Shown piece after piece: positions 1 to 7,126 of a DNA stretch of 64,000 bases; position 1 is the first letter of the stretch, and each line of letters begins with the position of its first letter. Where the stretch lies: NCBI GenBank assembly GCA_965230615.1, contig OZ246012.1, positions 2,914,001 through 2,978,000 on the forward strand, in the 5' to 3' direction. The position numbers were made by a program, and so were the translations under genes. The stretch is from G965230615 sp965230615 (GTDB lineage: Bacteria; Pseudomonadota; Gammaproteobacteria; HTCC5015). Below the pieces are notes generated by a model that did no database searches, was not told the origin of the DNA, and saw nothing but the letters and a program-made list of their open reading frames with translations.

Positions 1-171
1 AATCAGATGCGCACGGCCGGTGTCATTAAATGCCTGATCAAATGCCTGCCAATATGCCTCAAACGCAGCGCGCGAATACACATAGCAAGGGGTACCAAAT
101 TGCCCGGCAATATCAGCCAAGGGGATCTGTTCAGCAAACAGCTGATTATCGTTATAGGTAAAATGATTCAT
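1..171 (-). CDS. lysA: diaminopimelate decarboxylase, N-terminal part (cut by window edge)
   Basis: LysA catalyses the last step of lysine synthesis, PLP-dependent decarboxylation of meso-diaminopimelate. Only the first 57 codons lie in the window. The translated start, MNHFTYNDNQLFAEQIPLAD, followed by a G-x-F-G-T-P-x-Y-V-Y-S motif, is the typical beginning of the family, where the segment precedes the barrel domain. The gene runs off the left edge, so catalytic residues cannot be checked. It starts just after the lptM stop, the lptM-lysA order usual in gammaproteobacteria, and the two are probably co-transcribed. Confidence 0.9.
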   Translation of the reverse strand, partial: MNHFTYNDNQLFAEQIPLADIAGQFGTPCYVYSRAAFEAYWQAFDQAFNDTGRAHLI

Positions 172-176
172 GATTA

Positions 177-425
177 TTACTTATTATCTGTATTGATTTC
201 AGTATGGCGGCGGCGCTTGGCCGCCTCGTCTGGCTGTGCCTGTGTCTGCTCTGGGACGGCCAGGACGGCCGGCTCTGGGTCGGTCGACACTTGACTGGCT
301 GTCTTGTCATCACCCGCTGCCGCTGGTAAATAGAGAGGGCCTTTATTGCCACAAGCAGACAAGCATAACGCCAGCCACAGCAATATAATGCGGCTAGGAA
401 TACCCCGCAAAATGGCCATCAGCAT
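177..425 (-). CDS. lptM: LptM (YifL-type) small lipoprotein
   Basis: This is a small outer-membrane lipoprotein of the LptM/YifL/LppL family, known to help maturation of the LptDE LPS translocon. A hydrophobic signal ends in the lipobox L-S-A-C, immediately followed by the family signature G-N-K-G-P-L-Y-L-P. The rest is a low-complexity tail rich in A, T, P and charged residues. Several in-frame starts exist (461, 452, 425, 419); 425 gives 24 residues before the lipidated Cys, a normal signal length. It sits 5 bp upstream of lysA, as in related genomes. Confidence 0.85.
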   Translation of the reverse strand: MLMAILRGIPSRIILLWLALCLSACGNKGPLYLPAAAGDDKTASQVSTDPEPAVLAVPEQTQAQPDEAAKRRRHTEINTDNK

Positions 426-462
426 GACTTTATTGAAATTTTTTTGTCGCATTATGGGCAAC

Positions 463-495
463 TTGAAGCACAGTTAAGGAAAGGATTAGTATAAT
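463..495 (+). promoter_or_regulatory. candidate promoter for the 548-1902 gene pair
   Basis: A perfect TATAAT lies at 490-495 in the gap between lptM and the rightward genes. The best -35-like match, TTGAAG at 463-468, is 21 bp away, longer than optimal, so the -35 assignment is weak. The first start codon follows at 548 behind a GGGAG ribosome site. Confidence 0.4.
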
Positions 496-547
496 GCTTT
501 ACTGGCGCAGAGATAACCCTCATCAATAAAACACCGGGAGAATAATA

Positions 548-1204
548 ATGCCCGCTCAAGTGTATGTGATCATAGGCCTCTTACTACTACTGGGTTTGGT
601 TTTTGCCTGGATGGCCTTTAGAAGGATATTCGATAAACGCTTAGCCAGCGGAACAGTGCATATGTGCCTGTCGGTATTGCTGATTGGGCTATCGGTTGGC
701 TCAGTCGGTATTTCAGCCAACCTCTATACCTACCAAAGGCTGGTGGTCGAGCAGGCCATTGGCAAAATTCGCTTTGAAGCCTATGCGCCCCAGGAATTTA
801 TCGCGACCTTTACCCGACCTGATGGTACCGAACAACAGTACTCGATCTTTGGTGACGAAATTCAAATGGATGCTCGCTTGCTCAAATGGAAAGGCGCTGG
901 CAACTTGTTGGGTTTTGAAACACTCTACCGCCTGGAACGCTTAAGCGGCCGCTATACCCGCATTAATGAAGAACAAGAAAATGCCCGCTCGGTGCACAAC
1001 TTAAGCGAAGATGCGGGCATTGAGTTTTGGGACCTGGTTAATCAGTATAGCGACTGGCTACCCTGGATCGATGCGATCTATGGCAATGCCATGTTTGTGC
1101 CGATGCAAAATAAAGCACAATACACACTCACCATGGCCAATAGTGGCTTAATTGCCCGGCCTGCGAATAAAGCGGCTGAAAATGCCCTTAAACGATGGAA
1201 GTAA
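548..1204 (+). CDS. conserved membrane-anchored protein of unknown function
   Basis: The 218-residue product begins with two hydrophobic segments (about residues 5-24 and 36-57) that should anchor it in the inner membrane. A soluble domain of about 150 residues follows, probably periplasmic, rich in aromatic and charged residues. I recognise no enzyme motif. Similar proteins in marine gammaproteobacteria are, from memory, loosely called cation/multidrug efflux pump, but the topology seen here is not that of a transporter. A GGGAG ribosome site precedes the start. Its end overlaps the esterase gene, so the two are likely translationally coupled. Confidence 0.75.
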   Translation: MPAQVYVIIGLLLLLGLVFAWMAFRRIFDKRLASGTVHMCLSVLLIGLSVGSVGISANLYTYQRLVVEQAIGKIRFEAYAPQEFIATFTRPDGTEQQYSIFGDEIQMDARLLKWKGAGNLLGFETLYRLERLSGRYTRINEEQENARSVHNLSEDAGIEFWDLVNQYSDWLPWIDAIYGNAMFVPMQNKAQYTLTMANSGLIARPANKAAENALKRWK

Positions 1205-1902
1205 CTGTGAGCAAAAATTTATTACCAGCTGTTGTTATCGAACCCACCCAAGCAGCACAAAATAGCGTTATTTGGTTACATGGCTTAGGGGCTGATGGGC
1301 ATGACTTTGAACCCATTGTGCCAGCCTTACACTTGCCTGCTGATGTGCCTTGTCGCTTTATTTTTCCTCATGCGCCCAGCAGACCAATCACCATTAATAA
1401 TGGCTATGTGATGCCAGGCTGGTTTGATATTTTATCACTCGACCGGCTGGATAAATTTGACCGCGACGGCATTAATACCTCGGTGCAACAAATCACACAG
1501 TTTATAGACCATGAAGTCGCCCAAGGGATCGCCCCGGAAAATATTGTGCTGGCCGGGTTCTCACAGGGCGGTGCTATCGCTTTGCATAGCGCACTGCGTT
1601 ATCCGAAAAAACTCGCGGGCATTATGGCCTTATCCACTTATCTGCCCATGCATGAAACCTTAAGCGAGACCCGCAGCAATGCTAATAGCGATATTCCCTT
1701 GTTTATGGCACATGGCACTTATGATGGTGTACTGCCGATAGACCTCGGCAAACAATCGTATGCTTTACTCGATAGCCTCTTAAGCAACAAGCAATGGCAT
1801 GAGTACCCGATGGAACATAATGTTTGCCCAGAAGAAATTATTGATATTAGTCGTTGGTTGCAGGCGTTGCCGTGTTGGCAAAAGGTGGCGGTTGAGGCTT
1901 GA
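1195..1902 (+). CDS. alpha/beta-hydrolase carboxylesterase (phospholipase/thioesterase family)
   Basis: This is a cytoplasmic serine esterase of the Abhydrolase_2 family, which includes bacterial carboxylesterases and acyl-protein thioesterase relatives. Visible motifs are the oxyanion-side H-G-L-G-A-D-G near residue 29, the nucleophile elbow G-F-S-Q-G-G (Ser123), Asp177 in H-G-T-Y-D, and His208 in M-E-H-N-V, giving an intact catalytic triad. The length of 235 residues is normal. The ATG at 1195 overlaps the preceding gene by 10 bp; a GTG at 1207 would give a start closer to family length. The substrate cannot be deduced. Confidence 0.88.
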   Translation: MEVTVSKNLLPAVVIEPTQAAQNSVIWLHGLGADGHDFEPIVPALHLPADVPCRFIFPHAPSRPITINNGYVMPGWFDILSLDRLDKFDRDGINTSVQQITQFIDHEVAQGIAPENIVLAGFSQGGAIALHSALRYPKKLAGIMALSTYLPMHETLSETRSNANSDIPLFMAHGTYDGVLPIDLGKQSYALLDSLLSNKQWHEYPMEHNVCPEEIIDISRWLQALPCWQKVAVEA

Positions 1903-1917
1903 GATTGTTTGCTCAAC

Positions 1918-3261
1918 CTATGCACTGACTCCCTGCTCAGGGACGATAGCATGAATAGGCAGCTTTATATTAAATGTTGTGCCTTCACCCGGCCGCGTAT
2001 CTATATTGATATCACCTTTATGCTTATCAACAATCACCGAGTAAGCAATGGATAAGCCCTGACCTGTACCTTTGCCCACTTCTTTTGTTGTAAAAAACGG
2101 ATCAAATATTTTATCCTTAACATCATCAGGAATACCAGTGCCATTATCACTGACCTTGATTTCAACATCTTCCCCTAAATTCTGCGTACTTATTTTAATA
2201 CAGCCATGACGCTCTGCGTCGGATTTTTTGGCACTTTCTATGGCATGTGAAGCATTCACAATCAAATTGAGCATAGTTTGATTAAGCTCACCCGGAAAAC
2301 AAAATACCTCAGGTAGCGACTCATCGAAGGTAGTCTCTATATCAGCAATGAACTTCCATTCATTACGTGAAACATTAATGGTACTTTGAATGGCCTCGTT
2401 CAGATTAGTGGCCTTCATTTCTTTCGCGCCAGGATGAGAAAACTCTTTCATTGATTTTACAATAATACTGACTTGCCCAAGACCATCTTCAGCATCATCA
2501 AATGCTGTCGGCATGGACTCACAGATAAACTCATAGTCCATATCTTCCTTTCGCTCTTCAGCTGCCTGATATACAAGCTGCATGCTGGCATTATCCTGAT
2601 GTCCTGCAAGGGCCTTATCATAATAATCAATCAGCCCGGTCAAATCTTTATAACTATCAATAATAAACCGCATATTGTCGCTGATAAATTGCAGAGGCGT
2701 ATTTATTTCGTGCGCAATACCGGCGGCCAACTGTCCTATAGACTCTAATTTTTGCGCCTGACTCAATTGCATTTCCATTTGTTTACGCTGGGTAACATCC
2801 TGCCCCAACAAAAGAAAGCCTGACAAACTCTTATCCGGGTTATAAACGGGGTTTATATCAATATTCAAAAAACCCTCTTTCATATTCGCCTGCATATACT
2901 GAAAGTCTTCCAGCTTAACCGGCTGTCCACAGGACTTACACTTCTCCAGCGCCGCTAATATCGCTGCCCATTCCCACTGAATGGCACACTTTGAAAAGCT
3001 CTGGCTGAGTATCGTGTTACTGTCGATACCAAATAATGTGACCGCTGATGCATTCCATTTTGTAACGGTATAATCAGTAGCAAGGCTAATGAAAATTAAA
3101 TTAATCGCCTGCAGTAATTGCTCTTTCTCACTGTTTTGGGCTTCAATATGGCATTTGGCAGCATAAATCTCCCGGCTTTTTTCTTCCAGCAGGTTTTCAG
3201 CCTGCTGACGGGCATTTTTTTCCCTCTCAAGTTTACGCAACAAAGCATCCGTGGTACTCAA
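1918..3261 (-). CDS. soluble PAS-domain sensor histidine kinase partnered with H-NOX
   Basis: The 447-residue kinase has no membrane segment. It starts with a charged coiled coil (about residues 5-50), then a PAS domain (about 50-160), a HisKA-type dimerisation region with A-H-E-I-N-T-P and phospho-acceptor His184, and a HATPase domain with N336 (N box), D-N-G-T-G-I-P (372-378) and G-K-G-T-G-Q-G-L-S (397-404). It lies 3 bp downstream of the H-NOX gene in the same orientation, the arrangement of NO-responsive HnoK-type kinases whose autophosphorylation is controlled by the H-NOX protein. No response regulator is adjacent, so the phosphate acceptor must be encoded elsewhere. Confidence 0.9.
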   Translation of the reverse strand: MSTTDALLRKLEREKNARQQAENLLEEKSREIYAAKCHIEAQNSEKEQLLQAINLIFISLATDYTVTKWNASAVTLFGIDSNTILSQSFSKCAIQWEWAAILAALEKCKSCGQPVKLEDFQYMQANMKEGFLNIDINPVYNPDKSLSGFLLLGQDVTQRKQMEMQLSQAQKLESIGQLAAGIAHEINTPLQFISDNMRFIIDSYKDLTGLIDYYDKALAGHQDNASMQLVYQAAEERKEDMDYEFICESMPTAFDDAEDGLGQVSIIVKSMKEFSHPGAKEMKATNLNEAIQSTINVSRNEWKFIADIETTFDESLPEVFCFPGELNQTMLNLIVNASHAIESAKKSDAERHGCIKISTQNLGEDVEIKVSDNGTGIPDDVKDKIFDPFFTTKEVGKGTGQGLSIAYSVIVDKHKGDINIDTRPGEGTTFNIKLPIHAIVPEQGVSA

Positions 3262-3264
3262 GGG

Positions 3265-3810
3265 CTAACCCTCTTTGCTTAACATAAAGGTGACTTCAGC
3301 TTTGTCCTCTGCTGAGTTATCGATTTTCTGAATGCTGATGTTTTCATTAAAATGCTTAAAACATCCGATCATCAAACCTTCTGCCAAATCGGAAAAATGC
3401 CGGGAAGACTTGTAAATCATTTTCATCTCATTGTCATTCAAAACCGAGCACTCAAATGTTGGCAGCTCTGCATCTGGATATAACTTTCTGACTTCGACAT
3501 GAATATAATTTTCAATTGTCCCGAGAAACTCAAAAGAGCCTGTTACGCCAGCAAAAAAACCGGGGAACCCCTGGGAAAAACGGCCGAACATATGCGTTCC
3601 AAACGACCTGATCAGATCCGGCACAGGTATTTCTACAATATCACTTAAGTTAACCACCATATCGACTAACTCTTTATGCTCATAGGTGCCTGCCGACGTA
3701 TAAGCACCGCCTGATGGCAAATGTGATTTTTCAATCATGTCATCAGCAACCTCGAGCGAAAACTGCTGCTCCACCATCTCTACAAACTCAGTAAACACTA
3801 CGCCTTTCAT
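3265..3810 (-). CDS. H-NOX heme nitric-oxide sensor protein
   Basis: The 181-residue protein is a stand-alone H-NOX domain of normal length. The proximal heme ligand is His104 in Y-I-H-V-E-V-R-K-L-Y-P, the Y-x-S-x-R heme-propionate motif is Tyr133, Ser135, Arg137, and Pro117 matches the conserved heme-distorting proline. The position equivalent to the distal Tyr140 of oxygen-binding H-NOX proteins is Leu142, so this should be an NO-selective, non-oxygen-binding sensor (inference from family rules). It starts behind an AGGAG ribosome site and is co-transcribed with the kinase 3 bp downstream. Confidence 0.93.
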   Translation of the reverse strand: MKGVVFTEFVEMVEQQFSLEVADDMIEKSHLPSGGAYTSAGTYEHKELVDMVVNLSDIVEIPVPDLIRSFGTHMFGRFSQGFPGFFAGVTGSFEFLGTIENYIHVEVRKLYPDAELPTFECSVLNDNEMKMIYKSSRHFSDLAEGLMIGCFKHFNENISIQKIDNSAEDKAEVTFMLSKEG

Positions 3811-4167
3811 ATCAGCAACTCCTGTACATTAGGATAATGATCGGCTTGCGCCCCAATAACTTTATGTGGCTGGTATATTTATCGATCATTAAAAATGGAC
3901 CAGCTCATGCCTCTACGAAATAGCGTTGCCTTACTGAAATAGCGCCCTGTGAGCTGTCTTTGCTGGCCGCCCTGCTTAACAAAAAGCCGGTTGTATTGCC
4001 TGTTTTAAAGCCCATATAGTGTCAGCAAAATACATATAGATGCGAGGTTTTTACTTATTTCTTCCATGCATATTCTCTAACACATTGAAAATAATATAGA
4101 AAATCATAGAGGCACATATCTGAATGATTTCAGATAAATCTGTAAATTCAAAAAAAGGAGTTGTTAT
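3811..4167. other. gene-free spacer between H-NOX and the cassette island
   Basis: No open frame with coding character is visible. The right part of the minus-strand upstream region must hold the H-NOX promoter, but no convincing -35/-10 pair stands out. An A-rich stretch and a good AAAGGAG ribosome site at its right end belong to the broken gene that starts at 4168. Confidence 0.5.
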
Positions 4168-4230
4168 ATGAAATTGTCTCTGTTTAAAACCATCGCACTC
4201 TCCCCATAGCGACTGCGATTAGCGCAATGC
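4168..4230 (+). pseudogene. 5' remnant of a secreted-protein gene, frameshifted and truncated
   Basis: A strong AAAAAAGGAG ribosome site 7 bp before an ATG starts the peptide MKLSLFKTIALSP and then meets a TAG. Shifting one frame within the CTCTCCCC run restores a plausible signal peptide ending I-A-T-A-I-S-A. The reading then runs into the outer edge of the cassette array. The natural explanation is a once intact exported protein whose 3' part was lost when the array arrived or was rearranged. The identity of the gene cannot be recovered. Confidence 0.5.
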
Positions 4231-4257
4231 AGAATCCGCTTGATTGCTTTGTTATCT
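4217..4257 (-). other. degenerate attC site at the left (distal) end of the array
   Basis: On the minus strand the site begins with AGATAAC overlapping the stop of the 4252 gene and ends with GCTAATC. The inner arms GCAAT and ATTGC pair. At 41 bp, and with a poor right core, it looks decayed or truncated, which fits its position at the edge of the array. Confidence 0.5.
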
Positions 4258-4875
4258 ATTTTTGTTATCGAGTTCGATAAAACTTCCACCTTCATCCCTT
4301 GCAAAAGCAGCGCCTGACTCACGCTCTAACAGCGAGAGAATACTATCATCTTGACCAAGTACTGCACCCAATGACACATATGAACAATTGCTAGCATCAT
4401 CCCTATATTCATCTGTCTCATCGCCTGCCGTAAACCTCCAACCACTATCGTCATCGTAGTCTGGATCTTCACGGTACAAATAGCCAACCTTGCGGCCTTC
4501 ATAAAGGATATTGTTCGTTACAAAACAGCGCTTAGTATACTTTTCAGTAATGGAGGGAATAGGATCATCCAAATCTGTATCAATAACATGACACTCGCTA
4601 AACTCAACAAGATCTTTGTGCTTTAGGTCTTTTATCCATACAGGGTCATTATCTAGATAGCCTGTAAACCTGCCATTGCTTACGTCGGTAATTGCCACCC
4701 ACATTCTCTCAGCGCTTGGTGCGTCAGGATCATCCGATTCAAATTCAAAAATTAGCTTAGCCTGATTGCCAGCTTTTAGTTGAGATATAACATCCCTTGA
4801 TGGCTTATAAAAAGTGTATGGAAACGCCTCTGCAATCTTCTGCGCATTTTCCAGTTTCCAGCTTTTATTTTTCAT
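4252..4875 (-). CDS. cassette gene: DUF2314/DUF2185-type immunity-like protein
   Basis: The 207-residue soluble acidic protein shows two parts. Residues about 30-105, with A-E-R-M-W-V-A-I-T and a G-x-L-x-N-x-P-x-x-I turn, resemble DUF2314. Residues about 115-205, with C-F-V-T-N, G-W-R-F-T-A-G-D-E-T-D-E-Y and A-F-x-R-D-E-x-G-x-F, match DUF2185, a family (Imm33-like) often found as immunity proteins beside polymorphic toxins. No toxin gene is adjacent, so an orphan immunity or self-protection role is inference only. Its TAA stop lies inside the attC site, typical of a cassette gene. Confidence 0.7.
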   Translation of the reverse strand: MKNKSWKLENAQKIAEAFPYTFYKPSRDVISQLKAGNQAKLIFEFESDDPDAPSAERMWVAITDVSNGRFTGYLDNDPVWIKDLKHKDLVEFSECHVIDTDLDDPIPSITEKYTKRCFVTNNILYEGRKVGYLYREDPDYDDDSGWRFTAGDETDEYRDDASNCSYVSLGAVLGQDDSILSLLERESGAAFARDEGGSFIELDNKNR

Positions 4876-4952
4876 TTAATCGAGTCTGACCTCATTTTTT
4901 GCTATTCTTTCTAAATAAATTCTGTTTGATTTCACATGTTGTTCACGAGCAC

Positions 4953-5057
4953 ATTTAACACCTCAGTAAGGGGCTTTTTGTGAAGAGTTGCAGGCGTGGC
5001 AAGAATACCACATTTGAAAGCCAAAACAAAAACCCGCATTTGAATGATTTGTTATAC
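4953..5057 (-). other. integron attC site (105 bp)
   Basis: On the minus strand it runs from GTATAAC (5057-5051), just after the stop of the 5061 gene, to GTTAAAT (4959-4953). The end segment GCCCCTTACTGAGGTGTTA resembles the equivalent end of the Vibrio VCR type, as remembered. The two halves form an imperfect inverted repeat. Confidence 0.75.
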
Positions 5058-5060
5058 ACT

Positions 5061-5501
5061 TTAATTCCTTTTTAGTTTTATATACTTTTTTGACAACCAA
5101 AACTTCGGGGACCTTCGTATGAGATCAGCCAGACTCACTTTCCACGTACCATTCGGGTATATTTTCAATGACCACTTTTCTGTAGAATCAAAGAAGGAAA
5201 ACTTTATTTCATCGCGGGATTGCTCTTTTAATTCCAAAAAACCAAAATAATCCGGCGTTGAAGCCATATCTACAATTTTATTTTCATCATTTATTAGATA
5301 GTACCAATAATTCACTCCGTCATAATAGTCATAGTGAGTCACCAGCAGCACGAGCCCTTCGATTTCAAACTGAAAGTGTATCTCATCTCCATTTATAACT
5401 AATCCGGTATCCTCAGCCCCTCGAGCCAGACTCATAGTATAAGACTGAGCACTAGTTGCAAGGGTTTGAGGAATACCTTTGAACGTACTAATTTCTTTCA
5501 T
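5061..5501 (-). CDS. cassette gene: hypothetical protein
   Basis: The 146-residue product has no signal peptide or membrane segment. It is rich in aromatic residues and alternating hydrophobic/polar stretches (for example F-Q-F-E-I, L-V-L-L-V-T-H-Y-D-Y-Y-D and K-W-S-L-K-I-Y-P), suggesting a mostly beta fold. I do not recognise the family. It starts 11 bp inside the cassette after the core of the upstream attC site and stops 4 bp before the next one, so almost the whole cassette is coding. Confidence 0.7.
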   Translation of the reverse strand: MKEISTFKGIPQTLATSAQSYTMSLARGAEDTGLVINGDEIHFQFEIEGLVLLVTHYDYYDGVNYWYYLINDENKIVDMASTPDYFGFLELKEQSRDEIKFSFFDSTEKWSLKIYPNGTWKVSLADLIRRSPKFWLSKKYIKLKRN

Positions 5502-5512
5502 ATCCAGCTAAG

Positions 5513-5592
5513 GCATAACGCCGCTATAAAACGCGCTAATGTTGTTGATTAATTTGTGCTATTTAAGCATAAATTGAGCGGCGACGTTAGTG
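5513..5592 (-). other. integron attC site (80 bp)
   Basis: On the minus strand the site reads CACTAAC (5592-5586) to GTTATGC (5519-5513), with the inner arms CGCCGCT and AGCGGCG pairing exactly. It separates the leftward 5061 gene from the oppositely oriented methyltransferase cassette. A second TTTAACAA-like half-site lies at about 5609-5616. Confidence 0.7.
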
Positions 5593-5715
5593 TCGTTTTT
5601 GATAGGATTGTTAAATACGTTGCGTTTTTATCGAGGTGCTATATGCTTATGGCACTCCTTCGTTTTGTCATTTATCAGTGATACTTGGCTTAGCGCTCAC
5701 TATTTGAGGCGGCCA

Positions 5716-6372
5716 ATGACAAATATACGCTTATGCTATCAAACTATAGAGTTCGGCAAAATTGACATTCACTTTTGTTCTCTACGAAACCGACAAGAAT
5801 TTTACGACCCAGACGGAGAAGCAGAGCGCCTTGGGATTAACTCCTCTGCTTGGCCAATATTTGGAATATTATGGCCCTCCGGTATAGTACTTGCTAAATA
5901 TATTTCTCAGTTTGATACAAGCTCAAAACGAATTTTAGAAATCGGGTGCGGAACCGCCATAACAAGCCTACTACTAAACAAGCGGCACGATGATATAACA
6001 GCAACAGATCACCACCCTGAAGCAGGCAAATTTTTAGATAGAAATACCGACCTAAACAGTGATGAAAAAATATCGTTTGTGAGGGCTGATTGGTCAGGAG
6101 CAAACACAGAACTCGGATTGTTCGATCTCATCATTGGGAGCGACCTCCTTTATGAAGATGAGCATATTGAACTCGTTGGAAATTTTATAAATAAACATGC
6201 CAAACAAAAATCTGAGGTTATAATCGTAGATCCAGGGCGAGGAAGAAAAAATAAATTCTCAAAAAAAATGGAAGGTTTTGGCTTCGCGTCATCGCATTTC
6301 AAACCTACCGATACTACTTATTTAGACAAAGCATTCAACGGTTATATATTGAATTTTGAGCGCTCGGTGTAG
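5716..6372 (+). CDS. cassette gene in reverse orientation: class I SAM methyltransferase (Methyltransf_16-like)
   Basis: From the ATG at 5716, behind GAGGCGG, the product has 218 residues. It carries the SAM-binding motif I as L-E-I-G-C-G-T-A, an acidic motif II region (A-T-D-H-H-P-E), A-D-W at motif III and S-D-L-L-Y-E, the D-x-x-Y post-II motif seen in the METTL21/Methyltransf_16 protein-lysine methyltransferase group. The upstream W-P-S-G-I-V-L-A segment also fits that group. The open frame extends upstream to 5590, but that part overlaps the attC edge and is unlikely to be coding. It is the only gene in the island transcribed rightward, ending 3 bp before the next attC core. Confidence 0.78.
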   Translation: MTNIRLCYQTIEFGKIDIHFCSLRNRQEFYDPDGEAERLGINSSAWPIFGILWPSGIVLAKYISQFDTSSKRILEIGCGTAITSLLLNKRHDDITATDHHPEAGKFLDRNTDLNSDEKISFVRADWSGANTELGLFDLIIGSDLLYEDEHIELVGNFINKHAKQKSEVIIVDPGRGRKNKFSKKMEGFGFASSHFKPTDTTYLDKAFNGYILNFERSV

Positions 6373-6375
6373 AGT

Positions 6376-6456
6376 ATTTAACGCCCGCATAAAAGGTGAG
6401 CGGTAGCGAGTCCAGCCAACGCTTTTTGCGGGCAATTTTTAATGTGCTTGTTAGGT
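6376..6456 (-). other. integron attC site (81 bp)
   Basis: The cores are perfect: ACCTAAC (6456-6450, minus strand, containing the stop of the VOC gene) and GTTAAAT (6382-6376). Arms GCCCGCA and TGCGGGC pair. A shared inner motif, GCGAGTCCAG-like on the plus strand, links it to the next two sites. Confidence 0.85.
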
Positions 6457-6819
6457 CGTCCAAGCATAAAAACAAAGCTTATTTCTGTCTAAATCCCTGA
6501 CATAGGCGGAATAATTGGAACTATCACGCTGGTCTGGTTTTCCTTCACAAGTGCCACCCAATTCGAGTACCTTATTGTAAAGCCTTATCACTTTCTCTGC
6601 GGACTCTACATTGAAGCCAATCATTGTTCCATTTCCATTTGTGGCAGCCTTTTTGTCAAAAGGAATAGCTACCGAGAATACAAAATGCTCGCAGTGCCAA
6701 AATATCATTCTATCTGTTTCCCGTACCTTACTTAGTTCCGTTTCCTCAAATAATGAATCATAGAAATCAACCGATGCTTTCAAGTCATTTGTACCAACCA
6801 CAAGATAATTTGCTTTCAT
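6451..6819 (-). CDS. cassette gene: VOC (glyoxalase/bleomycin-resistance) family protein
   Basis: The 122-residue product shows the VOC pattern: a first beta-alpha-beta module opening V-G-T-N-D-L-K-A-S-V-D-F-Y and a second ending R-D-L-D-R-N-K-L-C-F-Y. VOC proteins bind metal-dependent substrates or drugs such as bleomycin and fosfomycin, and are common integron cargo. The expected C-terminal Glu metal ligand is not obvious (the end reads L-C-F-Y-A-W), so catalysis is uncertain. The stop codon is part of the attC core. Substrate unknown. Confidence 0.8.
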   Translation of the reverse strand: MKANYLVVGTNDLKASVDFYDSLFEETELSKVRETDRMIFWHCEHFVFSVAIPFDKKAATNGNGTMIGFNVESAEKVIRLYNKVLELGGTCEGKPDQRDSSNYSAYVRDLDRNKLCFYAWTT

Positions 6820-6834
6820 TTTATTTCTCGAATG

Positions 6835-6909
6835 ACCTAACGCTTTAAACAGCGGCGAGCGTAAGTGAGTCCAGCGGCAATAGCTGCGAACTGGTTTAAC
6901 TTGTTAGCC
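6835..6909 (-). other. integron attC site (75 bp)
   Basis: Minus strand: GGCTAAC (6909-6903), 1 bp after the stop of the 6911 gene, to GTTAGGT (6841-6835), 15 bp before the VOC start. It shares the GAGTCCAG inner motif with its neighbours on both sides. Confidence 0.82.
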
Positions 6910-6910
6910 A

Positions 6911-7126
6911 TTACTCTAAATCTTTTAACGGGATGCCAACTTCACCTTCTATTCTCTTGTATTGTGATTTTATTTCAGAGTAAAGCTGGCTTACTTCTAC
7001 TAGAAATTCTTCATATTCAGAACGATCTCTGAGAGTTTCACTTTTTAACAGTTCTTCATTATAACGAACAGAGTCTCTTAGTGCCTGTACCAGTAAAGGA
7101 GCGGCAGCATTTGAAATTTCAATCAT
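6911..7126 (-). CDS. cassette gene: Tsi2-like antitoxin/immunity protein
   Basis: The 71-residue, probably all-helical acidic protein overlaps the end of the Tse2-like toxin gene by four bases (ATGA) and shares its cassette. Length and helical pattern (L-x-x-A-L-R-x-x-V-R-x-N-E-E-L then Y-E-E-F-L-V-E-x-x-x-L-Y) resemble Tsi2, the 77-residue dimeric helical inhibitor that binds Tse2 in Pseudomonas aeruginosa. The sequence similarity I can judge by eye is weak, so the assignment rests mainly on size, fold type and tight linkage. Toxin-first order matches tse2-tsi2. Confidence 0.68.
   Translation of the reverse strand: MIEISNAAAPLLVQALRDSVRYNEELLKSETLRDRSEYEEFLVEVSQLYSEIKSQYKRIEGEVGIPLKDLE

Noticed and set aside
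5590..5715. N-terminal 42-residue extension of the cassette methyltransferase
   Set aside because: It begins inside the attC site and lacks a ribosome site, whereas the ATG at 5716 has GAGGCGG upstream and matches the family start.
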